Source of the DNA: Cryptosporangium aurantiacum
GTDB lineage: Bacteria > Actinomycetota > Actinomycetes > Mycobacteriales > Cryptosporangiaceae
NCBI RefSeq assembly: GCF_900143005.1
Contig: NZ_FRCS01000002.1
Location: 62,001-126,000 of the forward strand
Direction: 5' to 3'
DNA length: 64,000 nucleotides
Shown here: positions 42,671-51,129 of the stretch, in pieces
Layout: the number at the start of each line of letters is the position of its first letter
How positions within the stretch are numbered: position 1 is the stretch's first letter
Translations under genes and position numbers: made by a program
The notes under the pieces: model-generated
Database searches by the model: none
The model's input: the letters and a program-made list of their open reading frames with translations, nothing else
What the model was told of the DNA's origin: nothing

Positions 42671-44203
42671 TCAACACACAGTGACGGGAGGCCTGGGTCG
42701 GATCCAGGCTGCGGCGTCCGTCGGGAGCAGCCCGTCCACCAGTGGGCTGCTCGCCAGCAGCACGGCACCCTCCGGCAGGGGCACCGCGGCCGGCGACAGG
42801 TTGACCACGCACGCGAACCCGCCGTCCCGGGCGAACGCCAGCACGCCCTCCCCCGCGTCGAGCCACCTCAACGAACCCGCCAGCCCGCGCCGCAACCGCA
42901 GAGCCGAGCGGTACAGCGTCAGCATCGAGCCCGGGTCACCGTCCTGCGCCTCCACGGTCAACGCACTCCAGTCCGCCGGCTGCGGCAACCACGTCGGCGT
43001 CCCCCCGAAACCGTACGGCGCGGTACCACCGGACCAGGGAAGCGGAACCCGGCAGCCGTCCCGGCCGGGGTCGACCCCGCCGGACCGGGCGTGCATCGGG
43101 TCGCGGATCGCGTCCAGCGGGACCTCGTACTCCGGCAGCCCCAGCTCCTCCCCCTGGTACACGTACACCGCGCCGGGCAGCGCCATCGCGAGCAGCGCGG
43201 CAGCCCGGGCCCGGCGGGTGCCGAGCGTCAAATCAGAGGACGTTCCCGCGCGTTTCGACGAGAACGAGAACGACGTGTCGGCGCGCCCGTAGCGCGTGAC
43301 GACCCTGGTCACGTCGTGGTTGGACAGCACCCAGGTCGCCGGGGCGTCCACCGGTGCGTGCGCGGCGAGCGTCGTCTCGATCGACGTCCGCAATCGCGAC
43401 GCGTCCCACGGGCAGGCCAGAAAGTCGAAGTTGAACGCGGTGTGCAACTCGTCGGACCGCAGGTAGCGCGCGAAGCGCGCGGGATCGGGGAGCCAGAGCT
43501 CACCGATCAGCGCTCGCGGTTCCTCGTACGAGTCCGCGATCCGCCGCCACGACCGGTAGATGTCGTGCAGCTCGTCGCGGTCGACGAACGGATGCCGCTC
43601 GCCCTCGGAGAAGTCCGGCAGCGCAGGGTCCTTCACCGGCAGCACCGCAGAGTCGATCCGGACCCCCGCCGCCCCACGATCGAACCAAAAACGCAGGATG
43701 TCCTCGTGCTCGGCCCGGACCAGCGGGTGTGACCAGTTCAGGTCCGGCTGCTCGGGCGTGAACAGGTGCAGGTACCAGGAGCCGTCCGGCAGCTGCGTCC
43801 ACGGCGAACCACCGAACTCCGAGACCCAGTTGTTGGGGCGATCGCGGAACCAGAACAGCTCCCGCTCCCCGTTCACGAACCACGGATGCAGGTGCGAGAC
43901 GTGGTTCGGCACGATGTCGACGATCGTGCGGAGCCCGAGGGTCCGCGCTTCGGCGATCAGCTTCTCCGCCTCGGCCAGCGTCCCGTACACCGGGTCGATG
44001 TCCCGGTAGTCGATGACGTCGTACCCGCCGTCCGCGCCCGACGAGGGGTACCACGGGTTGAACCAGAGCGCGTCGACCCCCAGTTCCGCCAGGTACGGGA
44101 GCCGGGAACGGACACCCGCCAGGTCACCGATGCCGTCGCCGTTGCCGTCCGCGAAGCTGCGCGGGTAGATCTGATAGATCGCGGCGTTCAACCACCAACT
44201 CAT
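42671..44203 (-). CDS. GH13 alpha-glucosidase / oligo-1,6-glucosidase-type hydrolase
   Basis: A 510-residue GH13 enzyme. The TIM-barrel motifs are IVDIVPNHVS (region I), GVRIDSA with nucleophile Asp184 (II), LIGELWLP with acid/base Glu235 (III) and VLSNHDVTR with the stabilising His-Asp at 296-297 (IV). N-terminal AAIYQIYPRSFADGNGDGIGDLAG marks the alpha-glucosidase group. No signal peptide, so it cleaves imported alpha-glucosides in the cytoplasm. The ATG overlaps the upstream permease stop by 4 bp; it is the last gene of the operon. Confidence 0.95.
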   Translation of the reverse strand: MSWWLNAAIYQIYPRSFADGNGDGIGDLAGVRSRLPYLAELGVDALWFNPWYPSSGADGGYDVIDYRDIDPVYGTLAEAEKLIAEARTLGLRTIVDIVPNHVSHLHPWFVNGERELFWFRDRPNNWVSEFGGSPWTQLPDGSWYLHLFTPEQPDLNWSHPLVRAEHEDILRFWFDRGAAGVRIDSAVLPVKDPALPDFSEGERHPFVDRDELHDIYRSWRRIADSYEEPRALIGELWLPDPARFARYLRSDELHTAFNFDFLACPWDASRLRTSIETTLAAHAPVDAPATWVLSNHDVTRVVTRYGRADTSFSFSSKRAGTSSDLTLGTRRARAAALLAMALPGAVYVYQGEELGLPEYEVPLDAIRDPMHARSGGVDPGRDGCRVPLPWSGGTAPYGFGGTPTWLPQPADWSALTVEAQDGDPGSMLTLYRSALRLRRGLAGSLRWLDAGEGVLAFARDGGFACVVNLSPAAVPLPEGAVLLASSPLVDGLLPTDAAAWIRPRPPVTVC

Positions 44204-45063
44204 CCCTTGAGACTCCCTGCGCCGATCCCGGCGATGATGTGCCGTTGGAAAACCAGGAACAGCGCGACCATCGGCACGCTGGCGATGACCATCGCGGCGA
44301 TCAGCTGGCTGACCGGAGCGTCCGCCGAGAGCTGCACCAACGCGACGCTGATCGGCGCCTTGCTCGTGTCCGAGAAGACCAGCAGCGGCCAGAGGAAGTC
44401 CTGCCAGACCGCGACCACCGCGAAGATCGAGACGACGCCGAGCACCGGGCGGGACAGCGGCAGCACGACGTGCCAGAGCCTCCGCACCGGGCCGGCCCCG
44501 TCGATCTCCGCCGCTTCGAGCAGCTCCGACGGGATCTGGTCGAAGAAGCGCTTCAACAGGTAGAGGTTGAACGCGTTGGCGACCGCCGGAAGCCAGATCG
44601 CGAGCGGGCTGTTCAGCAGGTTCACGTGGACGAGCGGCACGTCGACGACCGTGAGGTACTTCGGCACCAGCAGCGCGGACGCGGGCACCATGAGCGTCGC
44701 GAGGATGCCGCCGAGGATCAGCTGCCCGAACACCGGCCGCAGCCGGGAGAGCGCATACGCCGCCAGCGTGCAGAACACGATCTGCAGCACCCACGCTCCA
44801 GCCGCCTGCACAGCGGTGTTCGTCAGGTGGGTGGTGAGGCTGAGCGTGTGCCAGGCGTCCCGGTAGTTCTCGGGCTGCCAGTCTGATGGAACGAGCGTGG
44901 GTGGCGTCTGCACGAGTTCCTCGGGCGACTTCAGCGCGCCGACGACCATCCAGTACACCGGGAACAGGAACGCGAGCACGAACGCCACGACCGCCGCGCC
45001 GAAGATCACCCGGTACAGAACCCGGTGCCGGGCCAGCGTGGAGGCGGAGACCAGCGTTCTCAT
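44200..45063 (-). CDS. Alpha-glucoside ABC permease, MalG-type
   Basis: A 287-residue permease with six predicted helices and the cytoplasmic EAA loop EAAEIDGAGPVRRLWHVVLP that docks onto an MsiK-like shared ATPase (none is in the operon). C-terminal ILPxx-like RHIIAGIGAGSLKG is typical of MalG. It overlaps both the preceding permease and the following hydrolase by 4 bp. Confidence 0.95.
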   Translation of the reverse strand: MRTLVSASTLARHRVLYRVIFGAAVVAFVLAFLFPVYWMVVGALKSPEELVQTPPTLVPSDWQPENYRDAWHTLSLTTHLTNTAVQAAGAWVLQIVFCTLAAYALSRLRPVFGQLILGGILATLMVPASALLVPKYLTVVDVPLVHVNLLNSPLAIWLPAVANAFNLYLLKRFFDQIPSELLEAAEIDGAGPVRRLWHVVLPLSRPVLGVVSIFAVVAVWQDFLWPLLVFSDTSKAPISVALVQLSADAPVSQLIAAMVIASVPMVALFLVFQRHIIAGIGAGSLKG

Positions 45064-45995
45064 GTCCGCTCCCTGGTCAGCCGCAGGTACAGCGCGGAGA
45101 ACACGCCGAGGAATCCGAGCAGCATCACGCTGAGCGCGCACGCGCTGCCGTAGTCGAGGTAGACGAACGCGTACTTGTAGATCAGGTAGAGGACGGTGAT
45201 CGTCGCGTCCTCCGGACCGCCGCCGGTCATGATGTACGGCTCGGTGAAAACCTGCATCGTCGCGACGATCTGCAGCAGGAGCAGCATCAGCATCACGAAC
45301 CGGGTCTGCGGGATCGTCACGTGCCGGATCCGCTGCCAGATCGAGGCGCCGTCGAGTTCGGCGGCCTCGTACAGCTCGCCCGGGATACTCTGCAGCGCCG
45401 CCAGGTAGATCAGCACCGTGCCGCCGAGGTTCGCCCAGGTCGCGACCAGCACCAGCGAGACCAGCGCGGTGCGGGTGGAGTTCGTCCAATCGGAAGTGGG
45501 CAGATGGAGGAACCGCAGCACCTCGTTGAACAGGCCGGGACCCGGGTCGTAGAACCACTTCCAGAGGAGTGCTGTGACCACCGGCGGGACCATCACCGGC
45601 AGGTACACCGCGAGGCGGAAGAACGTCTTCGCGTGACGCAGTTCGTTGAGCAGCACGGCGAGTGCGAACGGCACCGCGAACCCGATGACCAGCGCCAGCC
45701 CGGTGAACGCGAACGTGTTGCGCCAGGCCGCGGCGAACTCCGGATCGCTGAACAGCAGCCGGAAGTTGTCCAGCCCGACCCAGGTCGCCTCGTCCACCGA
45801 GTTCGACTGCTGGAACGCCAGGATCACCGCCCGGACCGCCGGATACCAGGAGAACAGCCCGAAGCAGAGCAGCCCGCCGGCGAGGAACGCGTACGCCGTG
45901 AGGTTGTCCGCGATGCGCCGCCGCCGCCGTGGGGGCTGGGCCCCGCGGCTGCTCCGAGGAGCGAGCCGCGGGGCTTCCAGGGTGGACACGGACAT
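45060..45995 (-). CDS. Alpha-glucoside ABC permease, MalF-type
   Basis: A 311-residue permease with a basic N-terminus (RRRRRIADNLTAYAFLAG), six helices and the EAA loop YEAAELDGASIWQRIRHVTIPQ. It forms a heterodimeric channel with the MalG-type partner. ATG starts inside the binding-protein stop (TGATG). As in many actinobacteria no ATPase is encoded locally; a multitask ATPase elsewhere is expected. Confidence 0.95.
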   Translation of the reverse strand: MSVSTLEAPRLAPRSSRGAQPPRRRRRIADNLTAYAFLAGGLLCFGLFSWYPAVRAVILAFQQSNSVDEATWVGLDNFRLLFSDPEFAAAWRNTFAFTGLALVIGFAVPFALAVLLNELRHAKTFFRLAVYLPVMVPPVVTALLWKWFYDPGPGLFNEVLRFLHLPTSDWTNSTRTALVSLVLVATWANLGGTVLIYLAALQSIPGELYEAAELDGASIWQRIRHVTIPQTRFVMLMLLLLQIVATMQVFTEPYIMTGGGPEDATITVLYLIYKYAFVYLDYGSACALSVMLLGFLGVFSALYLRLTRERT

Positions 45996-47329
45996 CAGCG
46001 CTGGTTCGCCAGCAGGCGGTCGATCTTGTCGGACGCGTCGGCGAGCAGGTCGTCGATGTCGGCGTTCTTGTTCGTGAGGACCGCGGACATCACGCCGTCC
46101 ATCACCGAGTAGATCTGCTGTGCCTGCGGCGGTTCGAGCTTGCCGGGGATCTCGGTCTCCTGGAACAGCCGGTAGTTCTCGACCGGGACGTTCGCGTACT
46201 CCGCCTTCAGCGTGTTGTCGGCGTCCGCGGTGGCGCCGGTCCAGAGGTTCGGCTGCGGCAGCCCGACCGGGGCCTTGTTGCGGGCCGCGCGCTCCCAGTT
46301 GTTCGCGCCGGTGCCGGGCGTGAGGTTCTGGAACTCGACCCACTTCACGCCGGCCTTGATCTGCTCCGGCGTCGCCTTTTTGTTGAACATGTAGCCGTCG
46401 CCGCCGAGCAGCGTGCCCTTGTTGCCGGGCATCGGCGCGATCGCGAGGTCGTTGTAGGAGCCCTTGTACTTCTTGACGATCTCCGGGAGGTTGTCCGGCG
46501 CCGCCAGGTACATGCCGAGCTTGCCCGAGCCCATCATCTGCTGGACGTCGGTGATCTGGAGCAGCTGCTTGCTGCCCATGCTGTTGTCGGTCCAGCGCAT
46601 GTCCTTGAGGGTCTGCAGCACGGCCTTGCCCTCGGGACTGTCCACGGTGGCCTTTTTGCCGTCCTCGGACACGATCGACCCGCCCTGCGAGTACATCTCC
46701 GCGGTGAAGTGCCAGCCGCCCTGGTTGCTCGCGCTGAAGTCGGCGTACCCGACCGTGCCGTTGCCCAGCCCGGCGATCTTCTTGGCGGCGACACGCACCT
46801 CGTCCCACGTCGTCGGGGGTTTCGAGGCGTCGAGACCGGCCTTCGTGAACAGCGCCTTGTTGTAGACCAGGCCCATCGAATAGTTCGTCCGGGGCAGGCC
46901 GTACGTCTTGCCGTCGGTCTCGAAGATGTCGAGCACCGACTGCTGGAGGTCGTCGTAACCGGCGACCTCACCGACGTACTTCGAGATGTCGGCGGCCTGG
47001 CGGCGCTTGACCACGTTCGCGACGTCGGTGAAGTAGACGTAGAAGATGGTCTCCATCTGATCGCCGGCCAGCTTGGCGTCGAATGTCTTCGGGTCCATGC
47101 ACGGAAACGCATCGTGAGCGACGATGTCGATGTCCGGGTTCTGCTTCTCGAAGATCGCGATGTCCTCCTCGAAGCTGCGCCGGTCGATCGCGGCGGACTT
47201 CGGAGGCTCGCAGTTGACCGTGATCCGGACCTTCCCGTCCGCGGTCGTGTCGTCGTCGGCGCTCGTACACCCGGTCGCGGCCAGGACTAACCCAGCAGCG
47301 ACGAGCGCGCCGAGCCGGCTTCTTCTCAT
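45995..47329 (-). CDS. Alpha-glucoside ABC substrate-binding lipoprotein
   Basis: A 444-residue family-1 extracellular solute-binding lipoprotein. The signal peptide ends LAATGC (lipobox), followed by a Thr/Asp linker and the two-lobe MalE-type fold with GKTYGLPRTNYSMGLVYNKALF. First gene of the operon with two permeases and GH13, so malto- or isomalto-oligosaccharides, trehalose or sucrose are candidate ligands. ATG 47329 is chosen because the signal peptide starts there; the longer frame contains no signal. Operator-like repeats lie ~100-140 bp upstream. Confidence 0.93.
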   Translation of the reverse strand: MRRSRLGALVAAGLVLAATGCTSADDDTTADGKVRITVNCEPPKSAAIDRRSFEEDIAIFEKQNPDIDIVAHDAFPCMDPKTFDAKLAGDQMETIFYVYFTDVANVVKRRQAADISKYVGEVAGYDDLQQSVLDIFETDGKTYGLPRTNYSMGLVYNKALFTKAGLDASKPPTTWDEVRVAAKKIAGLGNGTVGYADFSASNQGGWHFTAEMYSQGGSIVSEDGKKATVDSPEGKAVLQTLKDMRWTDNSMGSKQLLQITDVQQMMGSGKLGMYLAAPDNLPEIVKKYKGSYNDLAIAPMPGNKGTLLGGDGYMFNKKATPEQIKAGVKWVEFQNLTPGTGANNWERAARNKAPVGLPQPNLWTGATADADNTLKAEYANVPVENYRLFQETEIPGKLEPPQAQQIYSVMDGVMSAVLTNKNADIDDLLADASDKIDRLLANQR

Positions 47330-47429
47330 CGTTGAGTGCCCTTCGTAGTGGCGTGCGGCAACACCCCACCGCGCTCGCCGTTGCGGGGTAGTCACGGAGA
47401 GCGCGTGCCGCAGACCATAGGGCGGCCCA

Positions 47430-47446
47430 ATATTGCTGCGCAATAT
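47430..47446. promoter_or_regulatory. Candidate LacI-family operator 1
   Basis: ATATTGC-TGC-GCAATAT is a perfect 7+7 palindrome with a 3-bp centre, ~100 bp upstream of the binding-protein start. The GCAA(A/T)AT half-site recurs at operator 2 and near the LacI start. Confidence 0.65.
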
Positions 47447-47454
47447 CTGGATCG

Positions 47455-47469
47455 AGATTTGCAAAATCT
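47455..47469. promoter_or_regulatory. Candidate LacI-family operator 2
   Basis: AGATTTGCAAAATCT is a near-perfect palindrome made of abutting GCAAAAT-type half-sites, 17 bp from operator 1. The two may bind cooperatively to repress the transport operon. Confidence 0.6.
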
Positions 47470-47579
47470 TGACTGCATAGTGGATTCCTGAATCAAGTCA
47501 GCACCCACCAACGACCAAAAGACTTATATCGACGCCCGGCACGCAAACACTTTTCGTGGTTTGCGTCGGCGCCTGCTGC

Positions 47580-48590
47580 CTACTGCGCGGCAGGACGAGC
47601 AGTAGAGCTCCGGACCACCAACTCGGGTTCGAAGAGCAGTTCGTCGGGTGACACCGCGCTGCCCTTGATCTGGGTCGCCAGCAGCTCGACCGCCGCGCGT
47701 CCCATCGCCTCGATCGGCTGCCGGACCGTGGTCAGCGGCGGATCCGTGCAGTTCATGAACGCCGAGTCGTCGAACCCGACCACCGACAGATCCCTGGGGA
47801 CGGCCAGCCGGCGGCGCCGAGCGGCCCGGACGGCGCCGAGCGCCAGCATGTCGCTCGCGCAGATCACGCCGGTGACCCCGCGCTCGATCAGCTTCGCCGC
47901 GGCGGCCTGGCCACCCTCCAGCGAGAACATCGCGTGCTCGACGAATTCCGGCGGTGTCGCGACGCCGAGCTCCGCGGCGAACGTCCGGAACTCCGCAAGC
48001 TTGCGCCGGGACGGCACGTGGTCGACCGGGCCGAGCAGCAGCCCGATCCGCTCGTGACCCAGCGAACGGAGGTGGCCGAGCGCCTGTTCCACCGCAACCG
48101 CGTCGTCGCACGAGACCCGCGGGAAGCGCAAGCGCTCGATCCCGGCGTTGACGAGCACCACCGGCAGCCGCCGGGCGGCCAGCCGCTCGTAGTGCGCGTG
48201 CTCGGCGTCCGCCTGGGCGAACAGGCCGCTGGCGAACATCACACCGGAGACGTGCTGCTCGAGCAGGAGGTCGACGTACTCGGCCTCGGAAACGCCGCCC
48301 GCGGTGCGCGTACACAGCACCGGCGTGAAGCCCTTCTGCGCGAGCGCGTCGCCCACGACCTCGGCGAACGCCGGGAAGATCGGGTTCTGCAGCTCGGGCA
48401 GGACGAGGCCGACCAACCGTCCGCGTTCCCCGCGTAACTGGGTGGGCCGCTCGTATCCCAGCACGTCGAGCGCGGTGAGCACGGCTTCCCGGGTGGCGTC
48501 CGACACCCCGGGGCGTCCGTTGAGTACCCGGCTCACCGTGGCCTCGCTGACGCCGACCTTTCGCGCCACTTCCGCAAGCCGCCTCGTCAC
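47580..48590 (-). CDS. LacI-family repressor of the alpha-glucoside operon
   Basis: A 336-residue LacI/GalR regulator. The helix-turn-helix with hinge is VTRRLAEVARKVGVSEATVSRVLNGRPGVSDATREAVLTALDVLGY, followed by a type-1 periplasmic-binding-like effector domain (GLVLPELQNPIFPAFAEVVG, VTGVICASDMLALGAVRAARRR). It likely releases DNA when a glucoside binds. GTG 48590 is chosen since VTRRLAEVARK starts the family-standard N-terminus; a TTG 9 bp upstream is possible. No ribosome-binding site is visible, and GCAAAAT/GCAAGAT half-sites just before the start suggest autoregulation. Confidence 0.93.
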   Translation of the reverse strand: MTRRLAEVARKVGVSEATVSRVLNGRPGVSDATREAVLTALDVLGYERPTQLRGERGRLVGLVLPELQNPIFPAFAEVVGDALAQKGFTPVLCTRTAGGVSEAEYVDLLLEQHVSGVMFASGLFAQADAEHAHYERLAARRLPVVLVNAGIERLRFPRVSCDDAVAVEQALGHLRSLGHERIGLLLGPVDHVPSRRKLAEFRTFAAELGVATPPEFVEHAMFSLEGGQAAAAKLIERGVTGVICASDMLALGAVRAARRRRLAVPRDLSVVGFDDSAFMNCTDPPLTTVRQPIEAMGRAAVELLATQIKGSAVSPDELLFEPELVVRSSTARPAAQ

Positions 48591-48592
48591 GG

Positions 48593-48612
48593 CTTGCAAA
48601 ATAGCGCAAGAT
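48593..48612. promoter_or_regulatory. Candidate LacI autoregulatory site
   Basis: CTTGCAAAATAGCGCAAGAT contains CTTGC/GCAAG arms and two GCAA(A/G)AT half-sites, sharing TTGCAAAAT with operator 2. It abuts the repressor start codon. Confidence 0.5.
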
Positions 48613-48678
48613 TTGGACGGCCGCTGGCGTTCGTCCGTCGAGTGAACACCGCCCGGGGCAGGCCTCTACTGTTCCCCC

Positions 48679-49152
48679 GTGGCTCGAACCCTCCGCAAGG
48701 TGCTCAGCAAGCTCCGTCCCCGCCGACGCGGGCCGTCGCCCGCCGACGTCGCCGCGCGCCTCAACGGAGGAGCGCCCGCGCCGAGCGGCCGGCACCTCGC
48801 CTACGCGCCGAACCTCGACGGCGACGCGGACCCCGGCGAGATCGTCTGGACGTGGGTGCCGTACGAGGACGATCCCAGCCAGGGCAAGGACCGCCCGGTC
48901 CTCGTCGTCGGACGCCAGGGCAAGCGGCTGCTGGGGCTGATGCTCTCGTCGCAGAGCGAGCGCGACGGCCAGCGGCACTGGTTCCCGCTCGGCGCGGGCG
49001 CCTGGGACCGGGAGAACCGGCCGAGCTGGATCCGGCTCGACCGGGTCATCGAGGTGGACGAGGACGGCATCCGGCGCGAGGGCGCGGTCCTGGCCCGCGA
49101 CCGCTTCGAGGCCGTCGCGGCCGAACTCCGCGCCGAGTACCGCTGGGCTTAG
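48679..49152 (+). CDS. PemK/MazF-family toxin-like protein, no antitoxin seen
   Basis: A 157-residue protein. Residues ~50-155 match the PemK/MazF RNase fold (PGEIVWTWVPYEDDPSQGKDRPVLVVGRQGKRLLGLML), including the conserved start of the barrel and the RPVLVV strand. A basic ~50-residue N-terminal extension (KVLSKLRPRRRG) precedes it, which is common in stand-alone actinobacterial members. No small antitoxin ORF is adjacent, so it may not be a classical toxin-antitoxin module. GTG start; possible weak purine-poor ribosome-binding site. Divergent from the LacI gene. Confidence 0.85.
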   Translation: MARTLRKVLSKLRPRRRGPSPADVAARLNGGAPAPSGRHLAYAPNLDGDADPGEIVWTWVPYEDDPSQGKDRPVLVVGRQGKRLLGLMLSSQSERDGQRHWFPLGAGAWDRENRPSWIRLDRVIEVDEDGIRREGAVLARDRFEAVAAELRAEYRWA

Positions 49153-49172
49153 GAGCTCCCCGCGCCGGCTGA

Positions 49173-49215
49173 CGTGAAAGCGGCCTCTAAGCGCGCGTGA
49201 GAAGCCGCTTTCGCG
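49173..49215. terminator. Hairpin between PemK-like and DUF1330 genes
   Basis: CGTGAAAGCGGC (49173-49184) can pair with GCCGCTTTCGCG (49204-49215), a 12-bp stem with one G-T pair and a 19-nt loop, in the convergent gap. Likely a bidirectional terminator. Confidence 0.65.
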
Positions 49216-49246
49216 TGAATCCGCGGGGCCCCGCCGGAGGCCGCGG

Positions 49247-49588
49247 TCAGGATGCGGCGGCGCGGAGGCTGGCGGCGGTGGCGGACGCGTCGTAGTTGGG
49301 GCCTACGCCCTCGACCAGGATCACCGTGCCGGGGATGTGGTCGGTCCGGAGCGGCAGGATCTCCTGGTAGGCGGGTGAGGCGTACCAGGCCCGCGCCTTT
49401 TCGACGTCCGGGAACTCGATGATCACGATCGTTCCCGGCCAGTCGCCCTCGATGACCTCGGGCAGCACGCCGTGCACGACGAACCGGCCGCCGTACGGAT
49501 CCATCGTGGACTGGATCCGCTCGATGTACTCGAACACCTCGTCGTGGTTCGCGAGCTCGTACAGGTGGGCGATTCCGTAGGCGGGCAT
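49247..49588 (-). CDS. DUF1330 family protein
   Basis: A 113-residue dimeric alpha/beta-barrel (ferredoxin-like) protein of DUF1330. Typical motifs are YGIAHLYELANHDEVFEYIERIQ, the GGRFVVHG centre and VIIEFPDVEKARAWYASPAYQEILPLR, found in nearly every member. Function of the family is unknown. ATG 49588 follows GAGGAGGACC. A 19-bp palindrome lies 56-74 bp upstream. Confidence 0.92.
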   Translation of the reverse strand: MPAYGIAHLYELANHDEVFEYIERIQSTMDPYGGRFVVHGVLPEVIEGDWPGTIVIIEFPDVEKARAWYASPAYQEILPLRTDHIPGTVILVEGVGPNYDASATAASLRAAAS

Positions 49589-49643
49589 TCGGTCCTCCTC
49601 GTGGATGGCGTGCCCCCAGCCTCGCCACCCGCCCGCACGATGT

Positions 49644-49662
49644 CGATTACCCACGGGGTAAT
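49644..49662. promoter_or_regulatory. 19-bp palindrome upstream of the DUF1330 gene
   Basis: GATTACCCACGGGGTAATC is a 7+7 perfect dyad with a 5-bp centre. It is separate in sequence from the dyad nearer the hydrolase gene, so two different regulators may act in this divergent region. Confidence 0.55.
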
Positions 49663-49684
49663 CACCGGCCGCCTTGACACCCTT

Positions 49685-49701
49685 GGCTAATCGAGTTAGC
49701 T
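49685..49701. promoter_or_regulatory. Candidate operator of the hydrolase-TetR operon
   Basis: GGCTAA-TCGAG-TTAGCT has 5-bp GCTAA/TTAGC arms (outer pair mismatched) 9 bp upstream of the hydrolase ATG. The TetR gene cotranscribed downstream is the likely binder. Confidence 0.5.
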
Positions 49702-49709
49702 TTTTGGCT

Positions 49710-50519
49710 ATGGAGATTAGCTACTTGGACCGCGGCGTCGGCCGCATCGCGTACGACGTGCAGGGAGAGGGCCCGCTGGTGGTCGCCGTCCCCGGCATGG
49801 GGGACCTCCGCTCGGTCTACCGGTTCCTCGCACCGCAACTGGTCGCCGCCGGCTTCCGGGTCGCGACCATGGACCTCCGCGGCCACGGCGACAGCGACGA
49901 CGGCTTCCCCGCCTACGACGGCGTCGCCGCGGGCACCGACGTCCTCGCGCTGGTGGAGCACCTGGGTGGCGGTCCGGCGCTGCTCATCGGCAACTCGATG
50001 GCGGCGGGCGCCGTCACCTGGGCCGCCGCCGAGAAGCCGGACGTCGTCGCCGGGCTGGTGCTGACCGGCGCGTTCGTCCGCAACCCGAAGCTCAACCCGC
50101 TGATGGGCGTCCTCATGAAGGCGTTGCTGGTGAAGCCGTGGGGGCCGGGGGCCTGGAAGGCCTACTACAAGTCGCTCTACCCGGGAAACCCGCCCGCGGA
50201 CCTCGACCAGCACCTGGCGTCGATCGCGGCGAGCATGCGCCGCGGCGACCACTGGCGGTCGTTCGTGCAGACCACCCGCACCAGCCACGCGCCGGCCGAG
50301 GCGCGGTTGTCCGAGGTGCACGCCCCCACACTGGTCATCATGGGTGAGAAGGACCGCGACTGGCCGGATGCCGCCGCCGAGGGCCGGTTCGTCGCCGACG
50401 CGCTGGGAGGCGAGCTGATCGTGGTGCCGAACGCAGGCCACTACCCGATGGCCGAGTACCCCGAGCAGGTCGGGCCCGCGGTGCTGGCGTTCGCGCAGCG
50501 GGTGCACGCCGGTGCCTAG
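49710..50519 (+). CDS. Alpha/beta-hydrolase
   Basis: A 269-residue alpha/beta-hydrolase fold enzyme. Catalytic triad candidates are Ser in LIGNSMAAGA (nucleophile elbow), Asp in VIMGEKDRDWPDA and His in NAGHYPMAEYP. The oxyanion region VVAVPGMGDLRSVYRFLAPQL is typical of epoxide-hydrolase/haloperoxidase relatives, but reaction is unknown. ATG 49710 lies just after the operator-like repeat with no strong ribosome-binding site. It overlaps the TetR gene by 8 bp; the pair probably responds to the same compound. Confidence 0.9.
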   Translation: MEISYLDRGVGRIAYDVQGEGPLVVAVPGMGDLRSVYRFLAPQLVAAGFRVATMDLRGHGDSDDGFPAYDGVAAGTDVLALVEHLGGGPALLIGNSMAAGAVTWAAAEKPDVVAGLVLTGAFVRNPKLNPLMGVLMKALLVKPWGPGAWKAYYKSLYPGNPPADLDQHLASIAASMRRGDHWRSFVQTTRTSHAPAEARLSEVHAPTLVIMGEKDRDWPDAAAEGRFVADALGGELIVVPNAGHYPMAEYPEQVGPAVLAFAQRVHAGA

Positions 50520-51129
50520 GGCCGGGCTGACCCCGGCGATCGTCGTCGCCGAAGCCGCCAGGCTCGCCGACGAGGTGGGGCTCGACCGGCTGACGCTGGC
50601 GCTGGTCGCGCAGCGTCTCGGGGTAGCGCTGCCCAGCCTCTACAAACACGTCAAGGGGCTGGACGCACTGCACCAGCAACTGTCCGCGCTGGCCACCGAC
50701 GAGCTGGCGACCGAGCTGGCCACCGCGGCGGTCGGGCGGTCCGGAACGGAGGCGGTGCTCGCCGTGGCCGACGCCTACCGCGCGTACGCCCGCACGCATC
50801 CGGGACGTTATCCGGCGACCCAGCGGGTCCCCGATCCGGACGACCCGGCGCACGTCCGGTCCGGGGAACGCGCGGTCGGGACGATCGTCGCGGTGCTCGC
50901 CGGTTACGGCCTCTCCGGCGACGACGCGATCGACGCCACCCGCGCGCTGCGCAGCGCACTGCACGGCTTCGTCGCGCTGGAGAACGCTGGCGGTTTCGGC
51001 ATGCCGCAGGACGTCGACCGCTCGTTCGCGCAGCTGGTCAAGGCGCTGGACGCGGCGTTCCGATCCTGGCCCGCAGCTGATCCAGCCCCGGACCGCTCAG
51101 CTCCGGCAGCGCCGCCGTCCGCCCGCTGA
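50512..51129 (+). CDS. TetR-family regulator with WHG-type C-terminal domain
   Basis: A 205-residue TetR regulator. The helix-turn-helix is LDRLTLALVAQRLGVALPSLYKHVKGLDAL; the C-terminal half (AYRAYARTHPGRYPAT, ALRSALHGFVALENAGGFGMPQDVDRSF) matches the WHG / TetR_C_33 ligand domain. It likely represses its own operon, sensing a hydrolase substrate. GTG start within the hydrolase 3' end. Its last ~30 residues overlap the convergent MDMPI gene over 92 bp and are Ala/Pro-rich, unlike a fold. Confidence 0.9.
   Translation: MPRAGLTPAIVVAEAARLADEVGLDRLTLALVAQRLGVALPSLYKHVKGLDALHQQLSALATDELATELATAAVGRSGTEAVLAVADAYRAYARTHPGRYPATQRVPDPDDPAHVRSGERAVGTIVAVLAGYGLSGDDAIDATRALRSALHGFVALENAGGFGMPQDVDRSFAQLVKALDAAFRSWPAADPAPDRSAPAAPPSAR

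Noticed and set aside
48679-49152. Complete PemK-antitoxin module
   Set aside because: No small ORF with antitoxin features lies on either side; left as a stand-alone PemK-like protein.
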